Assembly: GCA_031277805.1 (NCBI GenBank)
Contig: JAITLR010000013.1
Span: 186,001-250,000 of the forward strand
Length of the DNA stretch: 64,000 bases
Source of the DNA: Comamonas sp.
Lineage (GTDB): Bacteria; Pseudomonadota; Gammaproteobacteria; Burkholderiales; Burkholderiaceae_C
Direction: 5' to 3'
Shown here piece by piece: positions 27,693-37,437 of the stretch. The notes under the pieces are model-generated. The model did not search any database and was not told where the DNA came from. It was given only the letters and a program-made list of their open reading frames with translations. The first letter of the stretch is position 1, and the number at the start of each line of letters is the position of its first letter. The position numbers and the translations under genes are program-made.

Positions 27693-28087
27693 GCAATGAA
27701 TCGGTGATAGAGCGCAGCGGCCCAGACGGCGCCGCATAGCCACAGGGAAAGGAAGACGGCCGCCGTGCCCATATCCTTGGCTTTTTTGGAGAGCTCGTGC
27801 CATTCCAGACCCACGCGGTCAATGGCCGCTTCGATGCCTGTGTTGAGCAGCTCCACGATCAGCACCAGGATGGCGGTGCCAGCCAGCAGCGCTGTCTGCT
27901 CCCAGCTCTGGCCCAGCCAGAACGCGGCTGGCACAAGAATAAAGGCGCAAATGGCTTCCTGGCGGAAGGCTGGCTCAAACCAAGCGGCTTGCAGGCCCTG
28001 TAGCGAGTATTTTCCAGCGTGCAGAAAGCGCGATAGCCCGGTGCGGCTTTTTTGCGGATTGACGAGGTCTTGCGGAGGCTGGGTCAT
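27689..28087 (-). CDS. dgkA: Diacylglycerol kinase
   Basis: A 132-residue inner-membrane protein with three hydrophobic helices and the family signature IVELLNTGIEAAIDR, followed by HELSKKAKDMGTAAVFLS. It phosphorylates diacylglycerol to phosphatidic acid so that it can re-enter phospholipid synthesis. It ends overlapping the LOG gene by four bases and begins 12 bases after the RDD gene, which suggests one transcript. Confidence 0.95.
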   Translation of the reverse strand: MTQPPQDLVNPQKSRTGLSRFLHAGKYSLQGLQAAWFEPAFRQEAICAFILVPAAFWLGQSWEQTALLAGTAILVLIVELLNTGIEAAIDRVGLEWHELSKKAKDMGTAAVFLSLWLCGAVWAAALYHRFIA

Positions 28088-28099
28088 GTGGAAAGGTGG

Positions 28100-28648
28100 T
28101 TAGCGGATACGCTTGGGGGCTGGTTCTTGGTGAATCAGCCGCGTGCCGGCCCAGGCGTCATGCCAGAACTGGCGTTGTGGATGAAAGCGGCTGAGCAGTG
28201 CCCAGATCAGGACCCAGCCCATGAGCAGAACCAGTACTTCCAGGGGGGGGAGGCCCAGGGGATAGAGCACGGCCAGTGGTGGCAGCCACCACATCCAGCT
28301 GGCAGCATAGCGCAGCAGGGAACGGCTCTGAGTCAAAGGACGGCCTGCAGCATCCACAACGCGGATATGCCAGGTTTTCATGGCCAGCGTCTGGCCCTTG
28401 CTCCAGAACCAGACAAAGTAAATTCCCAGCACTACCAGCATGAAAGCCTGAAGCGCATGGCGATTGTCCAGCGCATTGCGTGTTTGCGACAGGGTGCCGA
28501 ACAGATAACCGGCAATAAAGATCACGCCAAACAGCAGCATGCCTTCATACAGCCAGCAAGCCATTCTGCGGCGCAGACTGGGTGCTATCAATACAGGGTT
28601 GTCAACGGAGGCTGTGCTGGCCTCACGAGCCGGTAGTTCTTGCTGCAT
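28100..28648 (-). CDS. RDD family membrane protein
   Basis: A 182-residue protein with the RDD pattern: PSLRRRMACWLYEGMLLFGVIF in the first helix, a central QTLAMKTWHIRVVDAAGRPL and late FHPQRQFWHDAWAGTRLI. Three or four membrane segments are predicted. RDD proteins are widely distributed and of unknown or transport-related function. It follows the DUF3106 gene by 20 bases and belongs to the leftward cluster that starts with the sigma factor gene. Confidence 0.8.
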   Translation of the reverse strand: MQQELPAREASTASVDNPVLIAPSLRRRMACWLYEGMLLFGVIFIAGYLFGTLSQTRNALDNRHALQAFMLVVLGIYFVWFWSKGQTLAMKTWHIRVVDAAGRPLTQSRSLLRYAASWMWWLPPLAVLYPLGLPPLEVLVLLMGWVLIWALLSRFHPQRQFWHDAWAGTRLIHQEPAPKRIR

Positions 28649-28668
28649 GAGGCATTGTAGAGGGCGCT

Positions 28669-29511
28669 TTAGTTGCCCTGAGGGCTGCCACCCTGGCTCG
28701 AACCCGATTCTTGCGCTGGCGCATCGAGCGGCGGTAAGGTCGTGGGCGTTGCGCGAGGAATATCCACGGGCGCAGTCTCCACGATGATGGATGGTGTGCG
28801 CACAGGGTGTGTCTCAACCATGGCAGGAGTCGCTGGCACAGGTGGCGGTGGGTGGTGAATGGTGGCAGGCGGAATCTTGGGCAGATTCGGTACATTGCCA
28901 GGCGTGGCGGTTGCCGCAGGAATGCGGGCCAGCTTCTTCTGGGGGATGGGCTTGATGGCTGGAGCGACCGTCACTACCTTCGGGGCGGCGCGCGCTGCCA
29001 ACATACGCTTTTCCTCGTCGCTCAGTGCCTGGTAGGCTTCCCATTGAGCCTGTTTGTCGGTGGCCAGATTGTTGGTGATGGCGAAGTTCAGCCGAGCCTG
29101 GTTGCGCTGGGCTGCACTCAGGCTGGACCAGGATTCCATGCGGCTGCGCAGCTTTTCCTGCTCGCGTTCGCTGAGCTTGTCAAAGCCGTCTGCAAGAGCC
29201 ATCCAGCGGCGCTTTTGACCGGCACCAATCATGGGCCAGCGTTCTTCCAGCGGCTCCAGAACGTCGCGCTGATGGCGGCTGAGTTCTGCCCAGCGAGGCC
29301 CGGCTGCCATGGTGGTGGTTTTCTGGCGGGAGCCGGGGTCGGCATGAGCAGTCTTGGAGGCTGCGACAGTGGCAGGCGGAACGGAGCTGGGAGCCAGTCG
29401 CACCTGCTGCACCACATTCCAGCCTGTGTAGCCCAGGGCTATCAACAACATCGCCGCCATGACGGCGGCGCTGTTGACGGGTGGCAAAGAGGTGCGATTT
29501 TCAGAAGGCAT
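28669..29511 (-). CDS. DUF3106 protein
   Basis: A 280-residue protein with one N-terminal membrane segment (VMAAMLLIALGYTGW). The DUF3106 region (about 70-175) is Trp- and Arg-rich, with repeats such as LEERWPMIGAGQKRRWMALAD and LSEREQEKLRSRMESW. A long Pro/Thr/Ala-rich tail (about 190-280) is probably unstructured and outside the membrane. The function is unknown. It is part of the sigma factor cluster and may help sense envelope state; that is inference from location only. Confidence 0.75.
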   Translation of the reverse strand: MPSENRTSLPPVNSAAVMAAMLLIALGYTGWNVVQQVRLAPSSVPPATVAASKTAHADPGSRQKTTTMAAGPRWAELSRHQRDVLEPLEERWPMIGAGQKRRWMALADGFDKLSEREQEKLRSRMESWSSLSAAQRNQARLNFAITNNLATDKQAQWEAYQALSDEEKRMLAARAAPKVVTVAPAIKPIPQKKLARIPAATATPGNVPNLPKIPPATIHHPPPPVPATPAMVETHPVRTPSIIVETAPVDIPRATPTTLPPLDAPAQESGSSQGGSPQGN

Positions 29512-29531
29512 TCAGACAGTTGTCGGGTGTA

Positions 29532-29987
29532 TCAATGCTCTGGGCTGGTGGCAGAGGTCTTGAGGTATTGGATGAAACCAGGGTCGGCGTAGGCCGCGGG
29601 TGGCAGGTCGTCAGTTAGCAAAGCGGTGTCGACTTCGGTCACTTCGTTCAACAGGCTCTGGTCGGATGGAGCGTTATAAACCACCAGACCGGCAATCAGT
29701 GCGAAAACCGGAATGGCTGAAACCAGAGTGCGCCACCAGCCATTGCCCTCGCTTTCGGGCGAGCCCAGCGTCATGGTATGGCCGTGAGCGGAGGCCGCCG
29801 TGCTGGCCTGGGTGTGCAGAACGGAAATTTCGCGGCGACGCTCGGAGACGGCGCGCTCTCGTGAGGCGCGCAGTCGCTCGGTAACTTCGTAAGGGAGCAA
29901 GGCTTCGCCTTCACTGAGGCGCGCAGTGATATGACGGGCGATACGATCGGCAGCCTGTTCTTGCCGGAGAGTGGGCGCGGATTTCAT
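29532..29987 (-). CDS. DUF3619 protein, possible anti-sigma-like partner
   Basis: A 151-residue protein. The N-terminal half is charged and helical (RIARHITARLSEGEALLPYEVTERLR cut into helices). A single membrane segment (LVSAIPVFALIAGLVVY) lies near residue 95, and the short C-terminus faces the periplasm. It overlaps the sigma factor stop by the ATGA arrangement, the usual position of an anti-sigma factor, and has the topology of one, but no zinc-binding HxxxCxxC motif is seen. The role is therefore inferred. Confidence 0.65.
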   Translation of the reverse strand: MKSAPTLRQEQAADRIARHITARLSEGEALLPYEVTERLRASRERAVSERRREISVLHTQASTAASAHGHTMTLGSPESEGNGWWRTLVSAIPVFALIAGLVVYNAPSDQSLLNEVTEVDTALLTDDLPPAAYADPGFIQYLKTSATSPEH

Positions 29988-30550
29988 AACTCGATTCCTT
30001 TGGCCTTGAGTGCCTTGCTCAATGTTTGTATGGCGCGGAAACAATGTGTTTTAACACTACCCTCTGAACAACCCATAGCGGCAGCGGTTTCGGCGACATC
30101 CATCTCCTCCCAATAACGCATGAGAAATGCCTCCCGTTGACGCGCCGGTAATTCTTGTATTTCTTTTTCTATGCTTTGCAGAACCTGCTTGCGCTCGGTC
30201 AGGCTCTCGGCATTGAGAGATTCGGCATCATCACGATTGGTTGCATAGGTGTCGAGCCAGTTGAAATCTCCATCTTCATCGGAGGATTCCAGATCGCTGA
30301 AGTGGGTAAAGACTGCTTTTTGAGTCTTCTGACGGCGAAACCAATCCAGGGTGCAATTGGAGAGAATGCGCTGAAACAGCATGGGTAGCTCCTGCACAGG
30401 CTTGTCGCCATAGTGCTGAGCGAGCTTGAGCATGCTGTCCTGAACAATATCCAGGGCCGCCTCTTCATCACGGACGTGAAAAAAGCTGCGCTTGAATGCG
30501 CGCTTTTCAACGTCCTTGAAGAATGCAGTCAGTTCTTGTTCTGTAGCCAA
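29984..30550 (-). CDS. ECF-type RNA polymerase sigma factor
   Basis: A 188-residue sigma-70 family protein. Region 2 shows ALDIVQDSMLKLAQHYGDKPVQELPMLFQRIL and TLDWFRRQK; region 4 has LPARQREAFLMRYWEEMDVAETAAAMGCSEGSVKTH (helix-turn-helix), in the style of RpoE/ECF factors. It should direct transcription of a small regulon, probably including its own cluster (DUF3619, DUF3106, RDD). The stop overlaps the DUF3619 start. The ilvB leader begins divergently to the right. Confidence 0.88.
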   Translation of the reverse strand: MATEQELTAFFKDVEKRAFKRSFFHVRDEEAALDIVQDSMLKLAQHYGDKPVQELPMLFQRILSNCTLDWFRRQKTQKAVFTHFSDLESSDEDGDFNWLDTYATNRDDAESLNAESLTERKQVLQSIEKEIQELPARQREAFLMRYWEEMDVAETAAAMGCSEGSVKTHCFRAIQTLSKALKAKGIEL

Positions 30551-30812
30551 GAGAAGAAAACCCTGGAGAAGCCGGTTACCGGTCGACGAAAAATGAGCGA
30601 TTATGGCACCGCTTGATGTTTTTTAGCGTACTGCAGTTGAAGGTCTTGTTGCAGTGCGATAATGTTTCCAACTTAAAGAAGCAAACGGATCACGGTCCGG
30701 CGTACACACAAACGCCCATGGCTTGTGGTCTTAAGTCCTAAACCGGCCTCACAAGGGCTTCAGGCTAAGGGCACCGAAGGTTTTTCGTTAGAGAAATTCA
30801 CAAAGGTTGATC
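30551..30812 (+). promoter_or_regulatory. Promoter region and leader of ilvB
   Basis: A possible promoter (TTGAAG near 30638, GATAAT near 30658) precedes a leader of about 145 bases. I looked for a leader peptide rich in Ile, Val or Leu codons and for a terminator, and found neither. The region also contains the divergent start of the sigma factor gene. Confidence 0.35.
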
Positions 30813-32600
30813 ATGGAAATCTCCAAAGCCGAGCTGGCCTCTGCAGCCGCCGCATCCTCCCCCAAGGGCGCCCAGGAATTGATGGGCTCCGAAATCCTCA
30901 TCAAGTCTCTGCAAGCCGAAGGTGTGAAGCACCTGTGGGGCTATCCAGGTGGGGCAGTTCTCTATATCTACGACGCGCTCTACAAGCAAGACAGCATCCA
31001 GCATGTGCTGGTGCGCCATGAGCAGGCCGCCGTGCATGCAGCCGATGGCTTTGCGCGTGCCACGGGCGAGGTGGGTGTGGCGCTGGTGACCTCCGGCCCC
31101 GGCCTGACCAACGCGGTCACCGGCATCGCCACGGCTTACACCGACTCCATCCCCATGGTGGTGGTGGCCGGCCAGACGTCGACCAATTACATCGGTACTG
31201 ACGCATTCCAGGAATGCGACACCGTCGGTATCACTCGCCCCATCGTCAAGCACAACTTCCTGGTCAAGGATGTGCGCGATCTGGCCGAGACCATGAAAAA
31301 GGCTTTCCACATTGCCCGCACCGGCCGCCCCGGTCCCGTGGTGGTGGATATTCCGAAGGACGTGTCTTTCAAGAAGGCGCTATACACCGGTTATCCCGAA
31401 AAAGTGGAAATGCGCTCGTATAACCCCGTCAAAAAGGGGCATGCAGGCCAGATTCGCAAGGCGCTGCAGCTGCTGCTGTCGGCCAAGCGCCCCTATATCT
31501 ATACGGGCGGCGGCGTGCTGCTGGGCAATGCCTGCAACGAGCTGCGCACCCTGGTGGACATGCTGGGCTACCCCGTGACCCACACTCTGATGGGTCTGGG
31601 CGCCTATCCGGCCAGCGACAAGAAATTCCTGGGCATGCTGGGCATGCACGGCACGATCGAAGCCAACAACGCCATGCAGAACTGCGATGTGTTGCTGGCC
31701 GTGGGTGCGCGTTTTGACGACCGCGTGATTGGCAACCCCAAGCACTTCATGTCGGTGGAGCGCAAGATCATTCACATCGACATCGATCCTTCCTCCATCT
31801 CCAAGCGCGTGAAGGTGGATGTGCCCATCGTGGGTGATGTCAAGGATGTGCTGACCGAGCTGATTTCGATGTTGCGCGAAGCGGCCCAGCGCCCCGACGA
31901 AGCAGCCCTGGGGCAGTGGTGGAGCACCATCGAAGGCTGGCGCAGCCGCGACTGCCTGAGTTATGACAAGGCCAACACCGAAGTCATCAAGCCCCAGTTC
32001 GTGGTCGACACGCTGTGGAACATGACCAAGGATGTAGATGCCTACATCACCTCCGATGTGGGTCAGCACCAGATGTGGGCTGCGCAGTACTATCGCTTTG
32101 ACGAGCCGCGCCGCTGGATCAACTCTGGTGGCCTGGGCACCATGGGCGTGGGTCTGCCTTATGCCATGGGTATCAAGCTGGCCAAGCCCGACTCCGAAGT
32201 CTTCTGTATCACGGGCGAAGGTTCGATCCAGATGAATATTCAGGAGCTGGCCACCTGCAAGCAGTACAACACGCCCGTGGTCATTTGTGCGCTGAACAAC
32301 CGCTTCCTGGGCATGGTGCGCCAATGGCAGGAAATTGAATACTCGGGGCGTTATTCGAGCAGCTATATGGATTCGCTGCCCGACTTTGTGAAGCTGGCCG
32401 AGGCCTATGGTCATCGCGGTCTGCTGATCGAGAATCCTGCCGACGTGGAAGGAGCCTTGCGCGAGGCCCGCCGCATCGTGCGCGAGGAAAGCAAGACCGT
32501 GTTCCTGGACTTCCGCACCGACCCGACGGAGAACGTGTTCCCGATGGTGCAGGCAGGCCGCGGCATCACGGAAATGCTGTTGGGTGCTGACGATTTGTGA
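30813..32600 (+). CDS. ilvB: Acetolactate synthase large subunit
   Basis: A 595-residue thiamine-diphosphate enzyme. It has GYPGGAVLYIYDAL, the catalytic Glu in VRHEQAAVHAADGFARATG, the FAD-binding middle domain, and the ThDP motif GEGSIQMNIQELATCKQYN. It makes acetolactate and acetohydroxybutyrate for valine, leucine and isoleucine. The first 22 residues are Ala/Ser-rich and precede the usual family start. ilvH follows after 159 bases and ilvC after that, one biosynthetic unit in order of the pathway. Confidence 0.97.
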   Translation: MEISKAELASAAAASSPKGAQELMGSEILIKSLQAEGVKHLWGYPGGAVLYIYDALYKQDSIQHVLVRHEQAAVHAADGFARATGEVGVALVTSGPGLTNAVTGIATAYTDSIPMVVVAGQTSTNYIGTDAFQECDTVGITRPIVKHNFLVKDVRDLAETMKKAFHIARTGRPGPVVVDIPKDVSFKKALYTGYPEKVEMRSYNPVKKGHAGQIRKALQLLLSAKRPYIYTGGGVLLGNACNELRTLVDMLGYPVTHTLMGLGAYPASDKKFLGMLGMHGTIEANNAMQNCDVLLAVGARFDDRVIGNPKHFMSVERKIIHIDIDPSSISKRVKVDVPIVGDVKDVLTELISMLREAAQRPDEAALGQWWSTIEGWRSRDCLSYDKANTEVIKPQFVVDTLWNMTKDVDAYITSDVGQHQMWAAQYYRFDEPRRWINSGGLGTMGVGLPYAMGIKLAKPDSEVFCITGEGSIQMNIQELATCKQYNTPVVICALNNRFLGMVRQWQEIEYSGRYSSSYMDSLPDFVKLAEAYGHRGLLIENPADVEGALREARRIVREESKTVFLDFRTDPTENVFPMVQAGRGITEMLLGADDL

Positions 32601-32642
32601 TGACTGATATGCCGATTTGTGAATGAAATCGGCATAAAGTCA

Positions 32643-32690
32643 AAGTAAAGTAAGCACTAGCAGCTATATTCTTTGTAGCGATATTTTTGA
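32643..32690 (+). repeat. Possible degenerate palindromic repeat between ilvB and ilvH
   Basis: AAGCACTAGCAGCTAT followed by TTTGTAGCGATATTTT resembles one arm of the palindromic repeat family (GCGCTAGCAGCTAT). Only one arm is well preserved. Confidence 0.35.
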
Positions 32691-32759
32691 CGAATCTATT
32701 GTCCGCCGAGCTTGGCACTTACCGGTGTCAGGGGAGGGCGGCGAAAAGAGGAATCTCTC

Positions 32760-33251
32760 ATGAAACACATCATCGCCGTGCTGCTCGAGAACGAGCCCGG
32801 AGCACTGTCACGCGTCGTGGGCCTGTTTTCTGCCCGTGGCTACAACATCGAATCCCTGACTGTGGCGCCGACGGAAGACCCGTCGCTGTCGCGCATGACC
32901 ATTCTGACCACCGGATCGGACGATGTCATCGAGCAGATCACCAAGCACCTGAACCGCCTGATTGAAGTGGTGAAGGTGGTGGACCTGACCGAAGGCTCGT
33001 ATACCGAGCGTGAGTTGATGATGGTCAAGGTGCGTGCCGTGGGCAAGGAGCGCGAAGAGATGAAGCGCATGGCCGACATCTTCCGTGGCCGCATCATTGA
33101 CGTCACCGAGAAGAGCTACACCGTCGAGCTGACTGGTGACCAGTCCAAGAACGATGCCTTCCTGCAGGCGCTTGACCGCACCGCCATTTTGGAAACAGTG
33201 CGCACAGGCGCCTCGGGTATTGGCCGCGGCGAGCGCATTCTGCGTGTCTAA
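32760..33251 (+). CDS. ilvH: Acetolactate synthase small (regulatory) subunit
   Basis: A 163-residue protein with an ACT domain (MKHIIAVLLENEPGALSRVV, GYNIESLTVAPTED) and the C-terminal regulatory domain ending GERILRV. It activates IlvB and makes it sensitive to valine. The ATG at 32760 has AGAGGA upstream. It lies between ilvB and ilvC in one unit. Confidence 0.96.
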   Translation: MKHIIAVLLENEPGALSRVVGLFSARGYNIESLTVAPTEDPSLSRMTILTTGSDDVIEQITKHLNRLIEVVKVVDLTEGSYTERELMMVKVRAVGKEREEMKRMADIFRGRIIDVTEKSYTVELTGDQSKNDAFLQALDRTAILETVRTGASGIGRGERILRV

Positions 33252-33297
33252 TCGCTGTCTTTGCGACTTTTTTTTGAATCTGATCAAACCTTTTTAA

Positions 33298-34344
<1,047 letters not shown>

Positions 34345-34391
34345 TGATGGATTTCATCGGGCCAAGGCTCGATGAATCCTTGCTGGCAAGA

Positions 34392-34416
34392 GGCTGCCCC
34401 TTGGGGTGGCCTTTTT
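34392..34416 (+). terminator. Terminator of ilvC
   Basis: GGCTGCCC pairs with GGGTGGCC (two G-U pairs) around CTTG and is followed by TTTTT. Confidence 0.65.
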
Positions 34417-34495
34417 CATTTCAGGCGCAGTATGGCTGGCGGGTACACTGGCTCCAGTGGACATTGCCAATGCGGCATTGTTTAAAATACTATGG

Positions 34496-34543
34496 TTTTA
34501 ATAGCTGCATGCGATTGACATGCAAGCACTGGAGGTCTGTTTA
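34496..34543 (+). repeat. Short palindromic repeat, copy C6, carrying the pssA ribosome-binding site
   Basis: TTTTAATAGCTGCATGCGAT, then AAGCACTGGAGGTCTGTTTT. The layout is that of the repeat family. Its GGAGG (34530-34534) is nine bases before the pssA start codon, so the element provides the Shine-Dalgarno sequence. Confidence 0.7.
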
Positions 34544-35413
34544 ATGCAGAACAGCAATGAGTCTGGCGAGATCAGTGGCACTTCGCGCAAGCTGCGCAAA
34601 GGCATTTATGTGCTGCCCAATCTATTTACCCTGGCCGCACTGTTTGGCGGTTTTTACGCCATTGTGATGGCCATGAACAACAAGTTCGAGCTGGCGGCCG
34701 TGGGTGTATTTTGTGCCATGGTGCTCGACAGTCTTGATGGTCGTGTGGCGCGCATGACGCACACGCAAAGCGCGTTTGGCGAGCAGATGGATTCGCTGTC
34801 CGACATGGTCTCTTTTGGCGCGGCGCCTGCGCTGATTGCCTACGAGTGGGCACTGCGTCCGCTGGGGCGCTGGGGCTGGATCGCGGCTTTTGTATACTGC
34901 GCCTGTGCGGCCTTGCGCCTAGCTCGCTTCAACGTCAACACTGGTGTGGTGGACAAGCGCTACTTTCAAGGCATGCCTTCGCCCGCTGCCGCGGCGCTGG
35001 TGGCGGGTTTTATCTGGCTGACCAGCGCGCTCATGGTCTCACACCGCGATGTGCCTATCTTCGGTGACGTGATTTCCTGGTTCGGTGGTTATCCCACGGA
35101 TCGCGCCGACCTGTCGTGGATCATGTTCGCTATCACGCTGTTTGCAGGCCTGACCATGGTCACCAATATCCCTTACTACAGTTTCAAGGATATTGGCGGC
35201 GCCAAGAGCATGCCGTTTGTCTCGCTGGTCGTTGTGGCCTTGCTGATGGCTGTGGTCAGCGTGGAGCCAGCCACCATGCTGTTTCTGGTGTTTGTGGGCT
35301 ACTCGATTTCGGGCTATGTGATCTATGTGTGGCGCCGTGCCAAGGGTGAGCATGTGAGCATTGTGGCAACCAGCAAGGACGAGCCCGATGAGCGTGGGCT
35401 GCATGACGATTGA
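34544..35413 (+). CDS. pssA: CDP-diacylglycerol-serine O-phosphatidyltransferase
   Basis: A 289-residue inner-membrane enzyme with the CDP-alcohol phosphatidyltransferase motif DSLDGRVARMTHTQSAFG followed by EQMDSLSDMVSFG, giving the D(x)2DG(x)2AR(x)8G(x)3D(x)3D pattern. About eight hydrophobic segments follow. It makes phosphatidylserine, the precursor of phosphatidylethanolamine. The ATG at 34544 follows GGAGG inside a palindromic repeat. The leucine attenuator starts 56 bases downstream. Confidence 0.95.
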   Translation: MQNSNESGEISGTSRKLRKGIYVLPNLFTLAALFGGFYAIVMAMNNKFELAAVGVFCAMVLDSLDGRVARMTHTQSAFGEQMDSLSDMVSFGAAPALIAYEWALRPLGRWGWIAAFVYCACAALRLARFNVNTGVVDKRYFQGMPSPAAAALVAGFIWLTSALMVSHRDVPIFGDVISWFGGYPTDRADLSWIMFAITLFAGLTMVTNIPYYSFKDIGGAKSMPFVSLVVVALLMAVVSVEPATMLFLVFVGYSISGYVIYVWRRAKGEHVSIVATSKDEPDERGLHDD

Positions 35414-35468
35414 TGCGGCAGCGCAAAAATCTTGCCCTGTCAACTTTTCTTGTGTTAAAGTGATCCGC

Positions 35469-35522
35469 ATGCAAAACCTGTCGCTAGCTCTACTACTAAT
35501 GTCCAACGGGCAAAGGAAGTAG
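35469..35522 (+). CDS. leuL: leu operon leader peptide
   Basis: A 17-residue frame MQNLSLALLLMSNGQRK with five Leu codons, four of them the rare CTA and three of those adjacent (35490-35498). It lies upstream of a rho-independent terminator and of leuA, the classic layout of leucine attenuation: ribosome stalling at the CTA codons when charged leucyl-tRNA is scarce would favour an antiterminator. It is too short for most gene finders. A GTTAAAG-like -10 overlaps the region just before the ATG. Confidence 0.8.
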   Translation: MQNLSLALLLMSNGQRK

Positions 35523-35558
35523 CGCGCGCGTACAAACGTACAAACACACACCTACTCA

Positions 35559-35590
35559 ACGGCCCGTAGCTTCAGCGACGGGCCGTTTTT
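35559..35590 (+). terminator. Attenuator terminator of leuA
   Basis: CGGCCCGT pairs with ACGGGCCG and is followed by TTTTT. It lies 36 bases after the leader peptide stop and 60 bases before leuA. Confidence 0.85.
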
Positions 35591-35650
35591 GCGTTTGGGC
35601 GTCGCTGATTGGGTTTTCACTTTTTTCCAATTCCATTCAAGAGACTGACC

Positions 35651-37321
35651 ATGTTGCAAAACCCCTCCACCAAGTACCGTGCCTTTGCTCCTGTGCGCTT
35701 GACCAATCGCACCTGGCCAGATGCGGTGATTACCAAGCCCCCGGTCTGGTGCAGTGTGGATCTGCGTGACGGCAATCAGGCCCTGATCGAGCCCATGGAC
35801 ATCGAACGCAAGATGCGCATGTTCGAGCAGCTCGTGAAGATCGGCTTCAAGGAAATCGAAGTGGGCTTTCCTTCGGCATCGCAGACCGAGTTCGACTTCC
35901 TGCGCAAGCTCATCGAGGAAAAGCGCATTCCCGATGATGTGACCATCCAGGTGCTGACCCAGGCCCGCGAGCATCTGATCCGCCGCACTTTCGAAGCCCT
36001 GGACGGTGTGCCCCGCGCCATTGTTCACCTCTACAACGCCACCGCTCCTGTCATGCGTCGCGTGGTGCTGAACATGAGTGAGGACGAGATTGTGGAACTG
36101 GCCACTACCAATGCCCAAATGTTCAAGGACATCGCTGCGCAATATCCGCAGACAAAGTGGACCTTCCAGTATTCGCCCGAGATGTATTCGGATACCGAGC
36201 TGGAATTCTCCAAGCGCGTGATCGACGCTGTGACCGCCGTGTGGCAGCCCACGCCCGAGAACAAGTGCATCATCAATCTGCCTACCACGGTGGAGCACTC
36301 CACGCCCAATATCTTTGCCGATATGGTGGAGTGGACGCACCGCAATATCGAGCGCCGCGACAGCGTGGTGATCTCCGTGCACCCTCACAATGACCGCGGC
36401 ACGGGCACGGCTGCTGCCGAGTTGTCCCTGATGGCGGGGGCTGATCGCCTGGAGGGCTGCCTGTTTGGCAATGGTGAGCGCACCGGCAATCTGGACGTGG
36501 TGAACGTGGCTCTCAATATGTATATCCAGGGCGTGAATCCCGGTCTGGATTTCTCCCAAATCGACGATATCCGTGCAACGGTTGAGCATTGCAACCAGTT
36601 GCCCGTGCACCCTCGCCACCCTTACGTGGGCGAGTTGGTCTACACCTCCTTCTCCGGCTCCCACCAGGACGCCATCAAGAAGGCTTTCGCTGCTCACAAG
36701 GATGGCGATATCTGGGATATGCCTTATCTGCCTATTGACCCCAAGGATCTGGGGCGTAGCTATGAGGCCGTGATTCGCGTCAACAGCCAGTCGGGCAAGG
36801 GCGGCATCGCCTACTTGCTCGAAAGCGAGTTCGGTCTGCAGCTGCCTCGTCGCTTGCAGATCGAATTCAGCCAGGTTGTGCAGCGCGAGATGGACGCCAG
36901 CGGCAAGGAGTTGTCTGCAGCCGACCTGTGGGACTTGTTCCAGCGTGAATACGCTGTGAACACAGTCAAGGCCCCCCAGTACCGCTTGCAGGAGGCGGAT
37001 GGGGTTGTCAACATGACTGCTGAAATTGAAGTGGAAGGTGAGAAATATTTTTTGGAAGGCGAAGGTACGGGCCCCATTGATGCCTTTGTGCAGTCGCTCT
37101 CGGCGGCAGTGGGTCGCAATGTGCGTGTGCTCAACTACGCCGAGCATGCGATCGGTGAGGGCGCCAACGCCAAGGCGATTGCCTATGTGGAACTGCGTGT
37201 CGATGACGAGCAGGTTTGCTACGGCGTTGGGGTGGATGCCAATATCGTGTCTGCCTCGCTTCGCGCCATCATCTCGGGAGTGCAGCGCGCTCCGGCAACT
37301 GTAGAAGCGGTTGCTGCCTGA
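35651..37321 (+). CDS. leuA: 2-isopropylmalate synthase (long form, Corynebacterium-type)
   Basis: A 556-residue enzyme beginning [17 protein letters not shown]. It has [19 protein letters not shown] at the catalytic start of the barrel and [22 protein letters not shown] with metal-binding His residues, then the C-terminal LeuA regulatory domain. It condenses 2-ketoisovalerate with acetyl-CoA, the first leucine-specific step, and is normally leucine-inhibited. It stands behind the attenuator at 35469-35590, so leucine probably controls both expression and activity. A second, different leuA gene follows after a terminator. Confidence 0.95.
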   Translation: MLQNPSTKYRAFAPVRLTNRTWPDAVITKPPVWCSVDLRDGNQALIEPMDIERKMRMFEQLVKIGFKEIEVGFPSASQTEFDFLRKLIEEKRIPDDVTIQVLTQAREHLIRRTFEALDGVPRAIVHLYNATAPVMRRVVLNMSEDEIVELATTNAQMFKDIAAQYPQTKWTFQYSPEMYSDTELEFSKRVIDAVTAVWQPTPENKCIINLPTTVEHSTPNIFADMVEWTHRNIERRDSVVISVHPHNDRGTGTAAAELSLMAGADRLEGCLFGNGERTGNLDVVNVALNMYIQGVNPGLDFSQIDDIRATVEHCNQLPVHPRHPYVGELVYTSFSGSHQDAIKKAFAAHKDGDIWDMPYLPIDPKDLGRSYEAVIRVNSQSGKGGIAYLLESEFGLQLPRRLQIEFSQVVQREMDASGKELSAADLWDLFQREYAVNTVKAPQYRLQEADGVVNMTAEIEVEGEKYFLEGEGTGPIDAFVQSLSAAVGRNVRVLNYAEHAIGEGANAKAIAYVELRVDDEQVCYGVGVDANIVSASLRAIISGVQRAPATVEAVAA

Positions 37322-37333
37322 AGCTAGTGTTCG

Positions 37334-37367
37334 AAGCCGGAGTCGCCAAAAGCGTTCCGGCTTTTTT
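37334..37367 (+). terminator. Terminator between the two leuA genes
   Basis: AAGCCGG pairs with CCGGCTT across a 16-base loop, followed by TTTTTTG. It indicates that the second leuA has its own promoter. Confidence 0.8.
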
Positions 37368-37437
37368 GTTGGTAATCCCTGCATCAAAACGGCGTATAAG
37401 CTGCGCCATAACTTAAATAACTTAAGTGAGACCCACC

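Noticed and set aside
30660..30812. Attenuator with an Ile/Val/Leu leader peptide before ilvB
   Set aside because: The only short frames contain few branched-chain codons and no terminator hairpin follows.
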